A stretch of DNA of 59,418 nucleotides from Planctomycetota bacterium (GCA_024278955.1 JAJRSE010000103.1:1-59418); one strand, 5' to 3'; shown: positions 42,620 to 52,823, counted from the stretch's first letter. The notes: generated from the letters alone by a model not told the origin. A program made the numbers and translations.

Positions 42620-43468
42620 TTAGGCGTTTTGCACTTCCATGTTGGGACGGTAGCAGTTGGATCGGCAATGTTGCTGTGCCTGCCATTGCGGGCCTTGGCG
42701 AGTAAGAGATTCAGAAGAGCCGACAAAGATCCAACCGTTGGGCGTCAGAACGCTTGCCAGGCTGTCGAATAGCTTCTTTTGATCTTCTGGCGAAAAATAG
42801 ATGGCGACGTTTCGACAAAAAATGATATCGAAAGGTCCCAAGCCGGCCATGGAATCGTGCAAGTTGCGTTGTTCAAAGCGGCACATGGAACGAATTTTCT
42901 CATTCACCTGCCGGTCTTTGCCTCGATTGACAAAATGTTTCATCAAATGCGAGGAATCCATTCCGCGGCCAATTTCGAGCTCGTTATAAATACCTTGACT
43001 AGCGTGTTCGACAGCGGATGGGGAAATGTCGGTTCCTAGGATTTGGATGTCCCAAGACTCAATATCGCTAATCGTATCGGCAAAGGCCATCGCGATGCTA
43101 TACGGTTCTTGGCCAGTGCTGCATGCCGCAGACCAAACGCGAAACCGCTTTGGGTACATCGAGGTTCCTTTGTCGTCGATTAATTCAGGAATCACTTTAT
43201 GTCGCAAGGCTTCAAAGGGCGATTCATCACGAAACCAAAGCGTCTCGTTGGTTGTCACGGCATCGATGACCTGCTCTTTTAATCCTGGCACCAGCTCAGC
43301 ACGAACTTTGCGTGTGAAATCTTTATAATTCTCACAATTTGCTTGTTCGAGTAGGCTGCCTAATCGAGGTTCGATGAGGTAAGACTTGGATTCATCCCAG
43401 CAGATTCCGCAAAGGTCACTTACCAAATTGCAGACTGCGTCAATCTCTTCTGAAGTTATCTCGCTCAT
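42620..43468 (-). CDS. cheR: Chemoreceptor methyltransferase CheR
   Basis: A 282-aa S-adenosylmethionine-dependent methyltransferase that methylates glutamates of chemoreceptors. An N-terminal helical domain (about 1-80) precedes the catalytic domain, with FRVWSAACSTGQEPYSIAM (SAM-binding), ILGTDISPSAVEHA, and FDIIFCRNVAIYF. TTNETLWFRDESPF is another family signature. Its first four bases overlap the end of cheB (ATGA). It is the last gene of the chemosensory operon. No CheR-specific C-terminal pentapeptide-binding extension is evident. Confidence 0.95.
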   Translation of the reverse strand: MSEITSEEIDAVCNLVSDLCGICWDESKSYLIEPRLGSLLEQANCENYKDFTRKVRAELVPGLKEQVIDAVTTNETLWFRDESPFEALRHKVIPELIDDKGTSMYPKRFRVWSAACSTGQEPYSIAMAFADTISDIESWDIQILGTDISPSAVEHASQGIYNELEIGRGMDSSHLMKHFVNRGKDRQVNEKIRSMCRFEQRNLHDSMAGLGPFDIIFCRNVAIYFSPEDQKKLFDSLASVLTPNGWIFVGSSESLTRQGPQWQAQQHCRSNCYRPNMEVQNA

Positions 43469-44583
43469 ACAACCATCCCCTGCCCAGTGGTTAATCTTGC
43501 AGCAGCCACAAGGCTGCCTGAAATATTTTCTAAAGGAACAACTCGATCGGAAATTCCTGCTTCAAAGACACTTCGCGGCATCCCGTAGACGACACATGAT
43601 GCTTCGTCTTGGGTGAGGATCATCGCCCCGGCGCGTTTCAAAAGTTTGCAGCCGAGGGTGCCGTCGTCTCCCATGCCGGTTAGAATTGCCCCAACGGCCC
43701 GATTGCCATAGCTATGGGCAATCGAGCGGAAGAGATAGTCGACCGAAGGACGGCAGCTTCGTTCTGGGGGATCGTCCGTGATTTGGACAATCGGTCTGCC
43801 ATTCATTTTTACGACTCGCATCTGGGTGCCGCCAGGAGCAATCAAAACTTGCCCCGCCTCGGGAACCATGCCATTCTCGGCTTCCATCACCTCGATGGCA
43901 CTCGTACGATTAAGATCGTCTGCCAAACTCTTGGTAAACATCGGCGGCATATGCTGGACAAGTAAAATGGGACACGGGAAATCTTCGGGCAACTGGGGAA
44001 TTACCTTACTCAGCGCTACCGGCCCCCCGGTAGAGACCCCTATGCCTATAATCTCAGGTTTCAGCCGAGGCTTTGCCGCCCCTTGAAGCGATTGAGGAAT
44101 CTTCTTCACAGGTACGGACTGCGGGCTCTGACCGCCCGAGGCGCGAGCTGCTGCCCTCTTTCGACTATGCAGTGTGAAGAGGCATGCTTTGATTTTTGGT
44201 GCGAGGTCTTGCTTGAGCTGTTCGCGGCTTTCGTCGGGAGATTTCCCGACCGGTTTCAGGACAAAATCGAAGGCCCCGAGCTGCAATGCCGTGTTGGTCG
44301 CTTTCGCCCCTTCGGCGGTTAGCGAGCTAATCATAATGGCCGGCACTTTTTGACCTGAATCGGAGAGTTCTCGCAACAGGCCCAAGCCGTCGAGCTCGGG
44401 CATTTCTAAGTCGAGGGTGATTAAGTCGGGCTTGAGCGATTGGATTTTTTCGAGCCCAATTCGCCCGTTAGTTGCCGTACCCACCACCTCGACGTCCGGG
44501 ATTTCGTTCAACACCGAGGTGACGAATTTTCGGTAGAGTGCCGAATCGTCGACGACCAAGGCTCGAATCGTTGAAGTTGCCAT
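43465..44583 (-). CDS. cheB: Protein-glutamate methylesterase CheB
   Basis: A 372-aa protein with an N-terminal receiver domain (D12, D13, phosphorylation site D58 in LITLDLEMPELDG), a basic linker (about 135-170) and a methylesterase domain. Catalytic Ser is in GIGVSTGGP, His in LVQHMPPMFT and Asp in GMGDDGTLG. It removes methyl groups from receptor glutamates when phosphorylated by CheA. It lies 148 nt downstream of the receptor gene and overlaps cheR by four bases. Confidence 0.95.
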   Translation of the reverse strand: MATSTIRALVVDDSALYRKFVTSVLNEIPDVEVVGTATNGRIGLEKIQSLKPDLITLDLEMPELDGLGLLRELSDSGQKVPAIMISSLTAEGAKATNTALQLGAFDFVLKPVGKSPDESREQLKQDLAPKIKACLFTLHSRKRAAARASGGQSPQSVPVKKIPQSLQGAAKPRLKPEIIGIGVSTGGPVALSKVIPQLPEDFPCPILLVQHMPPMFTKSLADDLNRTSAIEVMEAENGMVPEAGQVLIAPGGTQMRVVKMNGRPIVQITDDPPERSCRPSVDYLFRSIAHSYGNRAVGAILTGMGDDGTLGCKLLKRAGAMILTQDEASCVVYGMPRSVFEAGISDRVVPLENISGSLVAAARLTTGQGMVV

Positions 44584-44731
44584 TCTGTAGTTCCTTCTAT
44601 GCGTTGGCTCTTGAAGCCTGTCCGCAGTTACTCTTATGTGGATTCAATGCTGTCTTCTAAGTGGAAAGCAGGGAGAGGGGCTTGAATTGCCCCTCTCCCC
44701 TTATTGCTAACCACGGTTTGCTTTCGTCGAA

Positions 44732-46645
44732 TCAGATCTGGAATTTTCCGACAAGGCTTTGCAACTCTTCAGCCAAGTTGGAAAGCACGTTGCCCGACTC
44801 CTGGGTCTGGGAAGCTGCCTTCGCGGTTTGTTTGGCAGCCTGATCGACCTCGGTGATACTTCGGGTAATTTCTTGACTCGCAGTGGCCGACTCGGTCACT
44901 CCGGCCGAGACGGTCGATGCGGCACTGGAAGTCTGCGTGACGCTCTTGGCGATTTCCTTGGTGGTGATGCTTTGCTCCTCGACTGCCGAAGCGATGGTTT
45001 TCGAAACGTCGCTCACTTGGGAAATGACTTCGCTAATTTCGCCGATCGAAACAACGACTTCCTGCGTCGAACTTTGGATACCTTCGATTCGGTTGCGGAT
45101 ATCTTCGGTGGCGTCGGCGGTTTGCTTGGCCAATTCCTTGACTTCGGTTGCAACAACCGCAAATCCCTTGCCGGCGTCTCCGGCACGGGCAGCTTCGATG
45201 GTTGCGTTGAGAGCCAACAGGTTCGTTTGCTCGGCAATGTCTTGAATCACTTCGATGACTTTGCCAATTTCATCAGCCGCACTTCCGAGTTGACCAATTT
45301 GTTGGTTGCTCGACTCGGCAAGACCTGCCGCATTGTTGGCGACGCTAGAAGCCTGTTCGGCATTCTTGGCGATTTCTGCGATACTGGCAGTCATCTGTTC
45401 TACGGCTGCCGCGACGGTTTTGACGTTGGTCGTCATCTCTTCGCTGGAAGCGGCCATGTTGTTCATATTGATGGACATTTCCTCAGCAGCCGACGAGACC
45501 GTAGCCGACTGGTTGGTTGTCTCGCTGGCCCCGTTGGCCAGTTGAGTTGCGGTGGCCGAGAGTTCGGTCGAAGTGCTGTTAAGCGTTTCGGCATTCTGAG
45601 CCACTCCGCCAATCACCTCTCGAAGATTTGCGAACATGGCGTTCACTGCCTTGGCGATCTCGGAAAAAGTTTCGTAGGTTGGTAGAGTATCTTCATCGGC
45701 TTCAGCAACTTGGTAGGCCTGTGTCAGGTCGCCAGCGGCAGCAAGGTTGAGAACTCGTGAAACATTCTCGACTTCTTGAGCTTGATACTCTGCTACCTTC
45801 TGATCGCGAGCTATTTGCTTTCGCTCGGCAGTCACGTCCTTCCATTCGAGTGCGTTGCCAACGTACTCGTCGGCATCGTTGTACTGGGCAGAAACTGACA
45901 ACGCGAAGGTTACTGGGCCAACTTGGATGTCGGTCTGATATGGCAGATTGTTTGGATCGGCCAGAAGCTTTCGCTGGTGAGATGGATCTTTGTGGAACAT
46001 GTCGATGCACGCACCCATGACTTTGGTGGGATCGAAAGAGGGCCAGACCTCTCGGAATATGCTTGCGTACTTATTTAGCATTGCGACCGTGGTCTCGTTG
46101 GCATAGGTGATGATAAAGTCACGATCGATCATCATGACCGCACCCTCGGACTGGTCAATAAATTGCCGTAGCATGAATCCAGCTTTTCGTTTTTCTACTA
46201 GGTCGGTCACGTCGCTTGCGTACTTGACCACCTTAAAGAGCTCACCATCGGTGCCGGGAATAGGATTATAAGAGGCTTGAATCCAAACCTCTTTCCCGTC
46301 CTTAGCAAAACGCAAAAACTCGCCGGCAGCAGATTCTCCGCGATTAAGTTTCTGCCAGAAGGCAGCATACTCGGGGCTGCTAATGTACTCGGCGTCGCAG
46401 AAAATACGATGATGCTTGCCTTGGATTTCTTCGAGGGTGTATCCTAGTGTACTTAGGAAATTTTCATTGGCGGTAATAATTGTGCCGTCCAGCTCAAACT
46501 CGATCACGGCTTGTACTTGACTGATCGCCTCGAGTTGGTTTTGCAATTCGACGCTTGCTTTGCTGGGAGACCGCTTGGTGGTAGTTGCTCGCTTCTTACG
46601 AGAGACGGGTGCTTTTTTACCTTTGGAAGAACTTGCAGATGCCAT
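44732..46645 (-). CDS. Soluble chemoreceptor (MCP) with two PAS domains and basic N-tail
   Basis: A 637-aa methyl-accepting receptor with no membrane segment, so cytoplasmic. Residues 1-30 are strikingly basic and Ser/Lys-rich ([18 protein letters not shown]). Two PAS domains follow (about 40-150, ending [14 protein letters not shown], and about 160-280). Then a short HAMP-like linker and the long helical signalling domain (about 330-637) with the hairpin tip [21 protein letters not shown] domains suggest sensing of redox state, oxygen or a small ligand. It is placed between cheW and cheB. The basic tail could bind DNA or another polyanion (inference). Confidence 0.93.
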   Translation of the reverse strand: MASASSSKGKKAPVSRKKRATTTKRSPSKASVELQNQLEAISQVQAVIEFELDGTIITANENFLSTLGYTLEEIQGKHHRIFCDAEYISSPEYAAFWQKLNRGESAAGEFLRFAKDGKEVWIQASYNPIPGTDGELFKVVKYASDVTDLVEKRKAGFMLRQFIDQSEGAVMMIDRDFIITYANETTVAMLNKYASIFREVWPSFDPTKVMGACIDMFHKDPSHQRKLLADPNNLPYQTDIQVGPVTFALSVSAQYNDADEYVGNALEWKDVTAERKQIARDQKVAEYQAQEVENVSRVLNLAAAGDLTQAYQVAEADEDTLPTYETFSEIAKAVNAMFANLREVIGGVAQNAETLNSTSTELSATATQLANGASETTNQSATVSSAAEEMSINMNNMAASSEEMTTNVKTVAAAVEQMTASIAEIAKNAEQASSVANNAAGLAESSNQQIGQLGSAADEIGKVIEVIQDIAEQTNLLALNATIEAARAGDAGKGFAVVATEVKELAKQTADATEDIRNRIEGIQSSTQEVVVSIGEISEVISQVSDVSKTIASAVEEQSITTKEIAKSVTQTSSAASTVSAGVTESATASQEITRSITEVDQAAKQTAKAASQTQESGNVLSNLAEELQSLVGKFQI

Positions 46646-46721
46646 TTTGAAATCTCCTTCGAGCAGTGGTTGAGCTTAATTGATATTTTGGTAATTTGAT
46701 GAACGTATAACGATCGCACGA

Positions 46722-47195
46722 CTAAGGTGCGCTGGATTTTCCGGCTAATACGGCTTCGACATCGAGGGTAATTAGCAATTCTTTCTCTAGTTTGAACACG
46801 CCTTTGAACAGACTTCCGTCGACTCCCTCGATATTAGTAGGTGGTTGACTAATTTCGCTGCTATTCAAGGTGAGTATGTCGGAAATCCGATCGACCAAAA
46901 ATCCGATCGACTCGCCTTGAGAATGCACAATTAAATTTCGACTCTGCCGGGTCACCTCGGCACTTGGAAATCCCAGGATGCTTCGGAGGTCGATCACGGT
47001 CGCGACGTCGCCACGCAGGTTGATGACTCCACGTACATGCGTGGAGGAATGCGGGACATCGGTGACGGCCAGCTGCCGATTGATCTCTTGGACTTGTCGA
47101 ATATCGATGCCGAGCAGCATGTCGCCTACGTAGAACGTGGCTAATTGCAGTTCTTCTGCTTCGACATCTTGTTCGTCTAGCTGTGCGGTGGCCAT
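46722..47195 (-). CDS. cheW: Chemotaxis adaptor CheW
   Basis: A 157-aa CheW domain linking receptors to CheA. LATFYVGDMLLGIDIRQVQEI, VRGVINLRGDVATVIDLRSI and the hydrophobic core GFLVDRISDILTL are typical. It is separated from cheA by 21 nt and from the receptor by about 76 nt. CheA itself carries further CheW-like domains, so this separate copy is the scaffold to the receptor. Confidence 0.95.
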   Translation of the reverse strand: MATAQLDEQDVEAEELQLATFYVGDMLLGIDIRQVQEINRQLAVTDVPHSSTHVRGVINLRGDVATVIDLRSILGFPSAEVTRQSRNLIVHSQGESIGFLVDRISDILTLNSSEISQPPTNIEGVDGSLFKGVFKLEKELLITLDVEAVLAGKSSAP

Positions 47196-47216
47196 GACTT
47201 GTAAACTCCGAGCTAT

Positions 47217-49982
47217 TTAGTTTGTTTGAAGTACGGGGGTGTTATTTCCGGTTTTCGATCCAGCAAAGTTCTGTAGCGAATTGATCAATTTGTCGCGATC
47301 CATTTTAATTTGGTAGTCATCAATGCCGACTTCGATACCTCGCTGAATATCCGCAGAACCAGCGAGAGACGTAAGAGCAATCACGGGTAAATGGCTCCAC
47401 TGCGATTCTTTGATCCGGCCAGCAAATTCGAAACCGTCCATGTTCGGCATTTCAATATCGGTGACGACAATGTCGAAATCATGCTCTCCGCTTTGAAGGG
47501 TTTCCCAGGCGATAAGGCCATCTTCGCAGCCGACGACCCGATAACCGCGTTCGGTAATCATAGAAGTCACTTGTTTGCGAAAAAATGCAGAATCTTCTGC
47601 GAGGAGCACAAGAGGTGGTTGCTCGTCTTCTTCGACGACGAGCACTTCTTCGTCATCACGCCACTCGGGATGTGCAATGTCGGCAAGCTCAAAGAGATCG
47701 ACAAAGCGAGTGGTTTTTTCGTTGAGCACCAAGGAGCCGAGGATTCCGCGTTCGCGGAAAGTCACGGTATCGAAGTTCATGATCACGTCTTGAATATCCT
47801 TCAGGCATGGTGCCAGGAGGCCGACTTCTTTGCCAGCAACTTCGAAGACGATGGCGTAAAGTCGTTCTTTGGAGTCGGCTGTTTTAGCGGTAATGCAGTT
47901 TTCGAGTCGCAGAAGAGACATCGTAGAATTTCGATATTGCAGCACCTCTTGCCCGCCCACGCTGTCGATTTGGTCGGCACGTATTCGATCGATTCGCGAG
48001 ATGACATCCATGGAGACGGCAAAATGCTCTTCTGCATGGTTGCTGAAGAGGAGCATCTGTTGCGATTCTTCTTGGCTGGCTGTGGAGTTCTCTTTCTCTT
48101 TGTTCAATTCTTCGTTGCTTGGGATTTTTTCGTGCGCTGCAATTCCCGCGACGTCGAGGATTAGGGCGACGTGGCCATCGCCCAGGATGGTTGCACCGGA
48201 GAGGCAAGGGCAATCTTGGATATGCCGCCCAAGTGGTTTGACCACAATTTCTTCGGAGTCGTGAAGCGCGTCGACGATGACGCCAAAACGTTGCTGTCCT
48301 GTTTCGACGACAATGATGTTTGTTGCTTTATAGGTATTGTGGTCTGTTTTTTCTGTTTTCTTTTCCTCGCTGCTCTTGGGGGAAACCATTTCGAGGGCCT
48401 CCTCCAAGCGAATAAGCGGAAGCAGATCTCCTCGCAAGCGAAGCACCTCGGCATCTTTGATTCGTCCGACCCGAGTTTCTATCTCTCTTGGGCGTAATCG
48501 CACTAGTTCTGCAATGTTGACCTGAGGGATCGCAAAACGGTCGTCCTTTGTTTGGACGATCAACGAAGGGATAATGGCGAGCGTTAAAGGCAAGGTAATG
48601 ACGATGTTTGTTCCTTCGCCTACAACCGACTCGACATCAACGGTTCCTCCGAGCTTCGCGATATTGGTTCGCACGACATCCATTCCGACGCCACGACCGC
48701 TGACGTCGGTCACCTTGGCAGCCATCGAGAAGCCTGGATGGAAAATGAGTCGAACCGCTTCGCGGTCGCTCATTTGCTCAGCCTTCTCAGCCGTGAGAAT
48801 TCCCTTAGAAACGGCTTTTTCTTTGAGTTTATTCGGGTCGATTCCCGCCCCGTCATCTTCGATTTCGATACGAACCTTACCGGCTTGGTAGCAAGCCCGC
48901 AGATTCATGGAGCCTTCGATCGGCTTGCCCGCTAACTTGCGGTCGGCAGGCGATTCGACGCCATGGTCGATTGAATTCCGAACGAGATGAGTAAGCGGAT
49001 CGCTGATGGCTTCGATGATGGTTTTGTCGACCTCGACCTCTTTCCCTTCGATCTTTAGGTCACACTGTTTTTCGAGTTTGCTGCTTAGGTCGCGTACGAT
49101 GCGTGGAAACTTGCCGAAAACGGAACCGATTTGCTGCATACGTGTCTGCATGATCGACTCTTGCACTTCGCTCGTCACTTGGTCGAGGCGCGAAGCAATG
49201 GTATCTAATGCCCCTTTTTCGTCGGAGGCAACGGCCTGCATCAACTGGTTGCGGCTTAGCACCAACTCGCCGGCAAGATTCATGAGCTTGTCGAGTACGC
49301 CGATCGAAACGCGAATGCTCGCTTCGGGACCAACCTGCTTCTTGTCGCTTTTTTCTTTTGCTTTTTTCACAGGAGCTGGCTTTACGGGAGCCTGTGCAAC
49401 TTTTGGCTCAGCTGTTACCTCGGCCTTTGGCTCGGCTTCTTGTTTAGGCTCGGGTTGTGCCGCTTCTTTTTTTGCTTTGGTCTCAACGAGCTTGGCCGCG
49501 ATTGCTTCTTCAATTTGTCGGTCGAGTTCTTCGTCTTCCGAGAGCTCAGGCTCTGCTTGCGCGACGGGTGTTGGCTCAGGTGTTGGTTCCGCCGGGGCTT
49601 CTGTGTTTTCTTGGGCGATTTTTTCCAACTCTGCGACGAACTCGCTCACGTCGGCTTCATTTGAGTTTTGAATATCGTTAATCAACCCTTGCAGCCGGTC
49701 GGCAGCTCGGAGCATGACGTCGATCATCCCCGAGTTCGGAACCAACTCGTGGTTTCGCATCATGTTGAGGATGTTCTCAAGGTTGTGAGCCAATTCTCCA
49801 ATTATGGTCATGCCGAGAAAACCGGCTGCTCCTTTGATCGAATGGATGCCTCGAAAAACTTCGTTGACAAGATCGACATCGATATCTGCGCCCGACTCCT
49901 CGATCGAAAGGAGTTGGTTTTCGATGTCGCCCATGTGTTCGTTGGCTTCAACGATAAAATCGTTCAGCAATTCATCATCCAT
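47217..49982 (-). CDS. cheA: CheA hybrid histidine kinase with C-terminal receiver domain
   Basis: A 921-aa kinase. Domains in order: Hpt (1-105, H47 in FRGIHSIKGAAGFLG), an acidic Pro/Glu/Ala-rich linker (about 125-225), a dimerisation helix pair (about 232-290), the ATPase (HLVRNSIDHGVESP, DDGAGIDPNKL, SGRGVGMDVV), two CheW-like domains (about 450-590 and 640-780), and a receiver domain at about 795-915 (VLLAEDSAFFRKQV, VVTDIEMPNMDGFEF). A FrzE-like fusion of this kind removes the need for a separate CheY, and none is seen here. The start at 49982 is chosen because the Hpt begins there. It is the first gene of the operon. Confidence 0.94.
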   Translation of the reverse strand: MDDELLNDFIVEANEHMGDIENQLLSIEESGADIDVDLVNEVFRGIHSIKGAAGFLGMTIIGELAHNLENILNMMRNHELVPNSGMIDVMLRAADRLQGLINDIQNSNEADVSEFVAELEKIAQENTEAPAEPTPEPTPVAQAEPELSEDEELDRQIEEAIAAKLVETKAKKEAAQPEPKQEAEPKAEVTAEPKVAQAPVKPAPVKKAKEKSDKKQVGPEASIRVSIGVLDKLMNLAGELVLSRNQLMQAVASDEKGALDTIASRLDQVTSEVQESIMQTRMQQIGSVFGKFPRIVRDLSSKLEKQCDLKIEGKEVEVDKTIIEAISDPLTHLVRNSIDHGVESPADRKLAGKPIEGSMNLRACYQAGKVRIEIEDDGAGIDPNKLKEKAVSKGILTAEKAEQMSDREAVRLIFHPGFSMAAKVTDVSGRGVGMDVVRTNIAKLGGTVDVESVVGEGTNIVITLPLTLAIIPSLIVQTKDDRFAIPQVNIAELVRLRPREIETRVGRIKDAEVLRLRGDLLPLIRLEEALEMVSPKSSEEKKTEKTDHNTYKATNIIVVETGQQRFGVIVDALHDSEEIVVKPLGRHIQDCPCLSGATILGDGHVALILDVAGIAAHEKIPSNEELNKEKENSTASQEESQQMLLFSNHAEEHFAVSMDVISRIDRIRADQIDSVGGQEVLQYRNSTMSLLRLENCITAKTADSKERLYAIVFEVAGKEVGLLAPCLKDIQDVIMNFDTVTFRERGILGSLVLNEKTTRFVDLFELADIAHPEWRDDEEVLVVEEDEQPPLVLLAEDSAFFRKQVTSMITERGYRVVGCEDGLIAWETLQSGEHDFDIVVTDIEMPNMDGFEFAGRIKESQWSHLPVIALTSLAGSADIQRGIEVGIDDYQIKMDRDKLINSLQNFAGSKTGNNTPVLQTN

Positions 49983-50464
49983 TACAAATACCCTTCTGTT
50001 TTTCAGCACGAATAGCAGTATTCGGTTGTCTATTTCCGCAGAACATGCCTTGAATAATCAAGGCGCGTCGCGGAGATCTAGGAGTTACACGAACAAACGT
50101 AGGTCACACCTTTGAGGGAACTGACATAGAGCTACTTAAACCGTCAGAATTTTGGATTTTTTCAAGGGAAAACGAATTCCAACTTTGCTTGCTCAAGCCG
50201 TTGGGGTGTTTTGGGAAATTCCCGCCTGGAAAACTGTGCCGATTATCCTGTTTCGAGAGAATATGACGGTTACCGAACGGCCAACAGCTAAAGAGGACAC
50301 GCATGTCTGTTAAAGAGATCGGCCTCTCTTCGTAAGTCTCGATTTGCGGGCGGTACTGGTCGAATCTAATAAAACGGCCCAAATGTTTGTGCGGCGAATA
50401 GGCACGACAAGTAAATGTGGGCAATTTGCAATATCAGACTTGTTAAGAAAGAACGGATTCAATC
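49983..50464. other. Intergenic region between divergent cheA and porin genes
   Basis: No gene is supported. The 480 bp must contain two divergent promoters, but I cannot point to a consensus pair with confidence. The AT-rich section 50120-50180 is the most likely promoter area. No riboswitch or known RNA is recognised. Confidence 0.4.
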
Positions 50465-52051
50465 ATGATTGGAAACAAAGGGCGCCTGGCTCTCTTAGCG
50501 TTATGCGTAACGCTGACACCGCTAGCGTGTTTAAGGGCAGAAGAAATCGACTCGGATGAAGCTCTGCTGAGTTACTTGGACGAGCAGATTGAGACACTTG
50601 AAAGCCCGACTCTGAGCGAAGGCGATATTCAATTCGCTTTAGAAGTAGATCCTGCAAGCTGCAATTTGCCGAAATCGAATGGTAGTTGCTCTCAATGCAA
50701 GAAGAAAAAAAAGAAGAAGAAGGCCAGCCCGGGTGCCAAAAGCCATAAGCCGCTATTTTACGACAACGACTTTAGCTATTTGAACGACCCTAGCTTTCGA
50801 GGCCACTACCTGGGCGATTCCTTGAAACTCAACCCGGTAGGAGCTCGTGGAAAGTGGGGGACGATGGACGTGGGCGGACAGTTACGTGTTCGATACCATC
50901 ATGAGCTAGGCATGGGGCAAGACCTAGCCGGGGCAGGAACACGACGATTCGAGGATACGGAACAGAATTTCGTGCTTACCCGCTTGCGACTTTTTAACAA
51001 CTGGCAGGTAAACGACTCGCTGCGAATTTATGCAGAGGGAATTTTCGCCGATGCCTCAGACGACGGAGGAACTTACCGGCCTCGAGGAATCGACCGGAAC
51101 TATGGCGATTTTCTGAATCTGTTTGCCGATTTGAAATTAACCGACAGTCTTACGCTTCGCGTTGGGCGGCAGGAGTTACTGTTTGGTGCTGAGCGTGTGG
51201 TATCCCCTCTCGATTGGGCGAATACCCGACGGACGTTTGAAGGTGCTCGGGTGATGTGGAAAGAGGGAGACTGGAATGTCGATTCGTTCTACACGCATTT
51301 TGTCCCAGTGGACCCTAACGATATCGATGAGGCCGATTACAACCAAGCCTTCTATGGGACGCATGTGACCTATAGCGGATGGGAAAATGCGGGCATGGAC
51401 GTCTATTATCTTGGATATGACAACAATAATGCATTACCGGGAGCTCCGAGATCTGATTTTTCGATCCACACACTTGGCCTGCGTCTGAATGGCTCGGTCG
51501 ACAACTGGTTGTGGGAATTTGAAGGCGGTCCGCAGTTTGGTCGACAGAGTGGACTCGGACTTGCTCACGAAGCCACGTTCGCTACCGCTGGTATCGGGCG
51601 AAAATTAAGCAACAACTCTTGGAAGCCGACGCTATGGTTCTACTACGACTATGCGTCGGGCAACAATGAGGGAGGCGATTTCAATCGGTTCAATCAGTTG
51701 TTCCCATTGGCCCATAAGTACTTTGGGTTTATCGATGCGGTACAACGATCGAACGTCGAAGCACCAAACTTGTTGCTGACCATGTCGCCAACGAAGCGGG
51801 TGCAGCTGCTGGTGTGGTACTGGCACTTTATGGCCAATCAAGAGAACGACATCGTCCCAAGCATCGGTGGCCAACCAACCCAGTCGCTAAACAGCAAGGA
51901 CTTGGGCGACGAACTGGATCTGATTTGCAAGATACGCCTGGGAGCACGTTCTAACTGTCTGATCGGTTACTCTCACTTCTGGCGTGGATCTAAGCTTACC
52001 GGCCCCGAGGATGCTGATTTCACTTACATCCAGTGGACTAGCAACTTTTAG
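50465..52051 (+). CDS. Alginate-export-type outer-membrane porin
   Basis: A 528-aa protein with a signal peptide (LALLALCVTLTPLACLRA). A short helical segment (about 30-60) is followed by the odd motif CSQC with eight consecutive lysines (about 75-87). The rest is an 18-strand-type barrel of the alginate_exp family: VGGQLRVRYHHELGMG, LTRLRLFNNWQVNDSLRIYAEG, LRVGRQELLFGAERVVSP and a terminal aromatic strand, DADFTYIQWTSNF. Substrates are likely sugars or polysaccharides. A CCCGGGG hairpin lies 28 nt after the stop. It is divergent from the che operon. Confidence 0.85.
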   Translation: MIGNKGRLALLALCVTLTPLACLRAEEIDSDEALLSYLDEQIETLESPTLSEGDIQFALEVDPASCNLPKSNGSCSQCKKKKKKKKASPGAKSHKPLFYDNDFSYLNDPSFRGHYLGDSLKLNPVGARGKWGTMDVGGQLRVRYHHELGMGQDLAGAGTRRFEDTEQNFVLTRLRLFNNWQVNDSLRIYAEGIFADASDDGGTYRPRGIDRNYGDFLNLFADLKLTDSLTLRVGRQELLFGAERVVSPLDWANTRRTFEGARVMWKEGDWNVDSFYTHFVPVDPNDIDEADYNQAFYGTHVTYSGWENAGMDVYYLGYDNNNALPGAPRSDFSIHTLGLRLNGSVDNWLWEFEGGPQFGRQSGLGLAHEATFATAGIGRKLSNNSWKPTLWFYYDYASGNNEGGDFNRFNQLFPLAHKYFGFIDAVQRSNVEAPNLLLTMSPTKRVQLLVWYWHFMANQENDIVPSIGGQPTQSLNSKDLGDELDLICKIRLGARSNCLIGYSHFWRGSKLTGPEDADFTYIQWTSNF

Positions 52052-52078
52052 AAGAGTGTAGCAATTTCTTGCGAAAGA

Positions 52079-52100
52079 CCCGGGGATTACAATCCCCGGG
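52079..52100 (+). terminator. 3' hairpin with GATTACAATC core
   Basis: CCCGGGGATTACAATCCCCGGG is a perfect 9-bp stem with a 4-nt loop, followed by CTTTCGG, located 28 nt after the porin stop. It is the clearest member of the hairpin family also seen at 32032, 39363 and 54301. Confidence 0.55.
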
Positions 52101-52141
52101 CTTTCGGAAGGACTCGGACGGTTGCCAGATGCCCGGCTCAG

Positions 52142-52759
52142 CTACTGAAGCAGATCTTCGCCGTAGCCGGGGGGGAACGGGTTGTCGTAGTCTTGGCTGG
52201 GGTTATTTGGCGGAGAAGGTCTTTTTTTCTTCCCTAAGTCTTCGAGGTTGGTTGTCTCCTCTGTTTTGAATTCGTTAACCCAGTAGTCGATTTCGGCTGC
52301 GTTCTGGTTACCGACGGGTTTCTCGGGTAGTTGCTGACTTTGGTTGTCGCGGCGCTGATCGCGTTGCTTCACGAGGTTGTTAAACCAAGGTTCGCTGTCG
52401 GTGAACTTGGCACGGCGGCGGCGGGCGGCGCGTTGGATGCGATGGTCGCTTGAGACGACCAGCAAGCGGCGCGGGGAATCGTGCTGTTGGATCAATTCTT
52501 CGATCAGCGTGTCGGCGTCGGGGTAATCGGCTGCGTAACGGACGAGCATCTCGTCGTGGTTTAAGGTGTGGGGCAGCCCAGGAGGTGCATCGTTCGCATC
52601 GAAAACGATCGTGGTTTGCTTTCGCTCGTCCTCTGGAATCGAAGCGGCCAGGAATCTCAAGAACGCTTCTCGCGAGCGTTGAAAACCGCCGGGACCGGTT
52701 CCTTTGCCAAAGATGGCCGTGACGTGCAGTAGATTGTAGCCGTCGATGAGGAGAGACAT
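52142..52759 (-). CDS. NYN-domain (YacP-like) putative RNA nuclease
   Basis: A 205-aa protein with an NYN/PIN-like nuclease fold: MSLLIDGYNLLHV at the start (catalytic D6), TIVFDAND, DADTLIEELIQQ and LLVVSSDHRIQRAARRR. These acidic clusters match the NYN active site, and YacP homologues degrade rRNA or mRNA. The last 60 residues are polar and proline-rich without a known domain. The start at 52759 is chosen because the signature begins there and it avoids low-complexity upstream codons. Confidence 0.85.
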   Translation of the reverse strand: MSLLIDGYNLLHVTAIFGKGTGPGGFQRSREAFLRFLAASIPEDERKQTTIVFDANDAPPGLPHTLNHDEMLVRYAADYPDADTLIEELIQQHDSPRRLLVVSSDHRIQRAARRRRAKFTDSEPWFNNLVKQRDQRRDNQSQQLPEKPVGNQNAAEIDYWVNEFKTEETTNLEDLGKKKRPSPPNNPSQDYDNPFPPGYGEDLLQ

Positions 52760-52823
52760 TGTGGATGGTTGATGTGGGATGTTTGATTTTTGATGTAAAA
52801 AAAGGAAAATTGAAAACAAGAGC

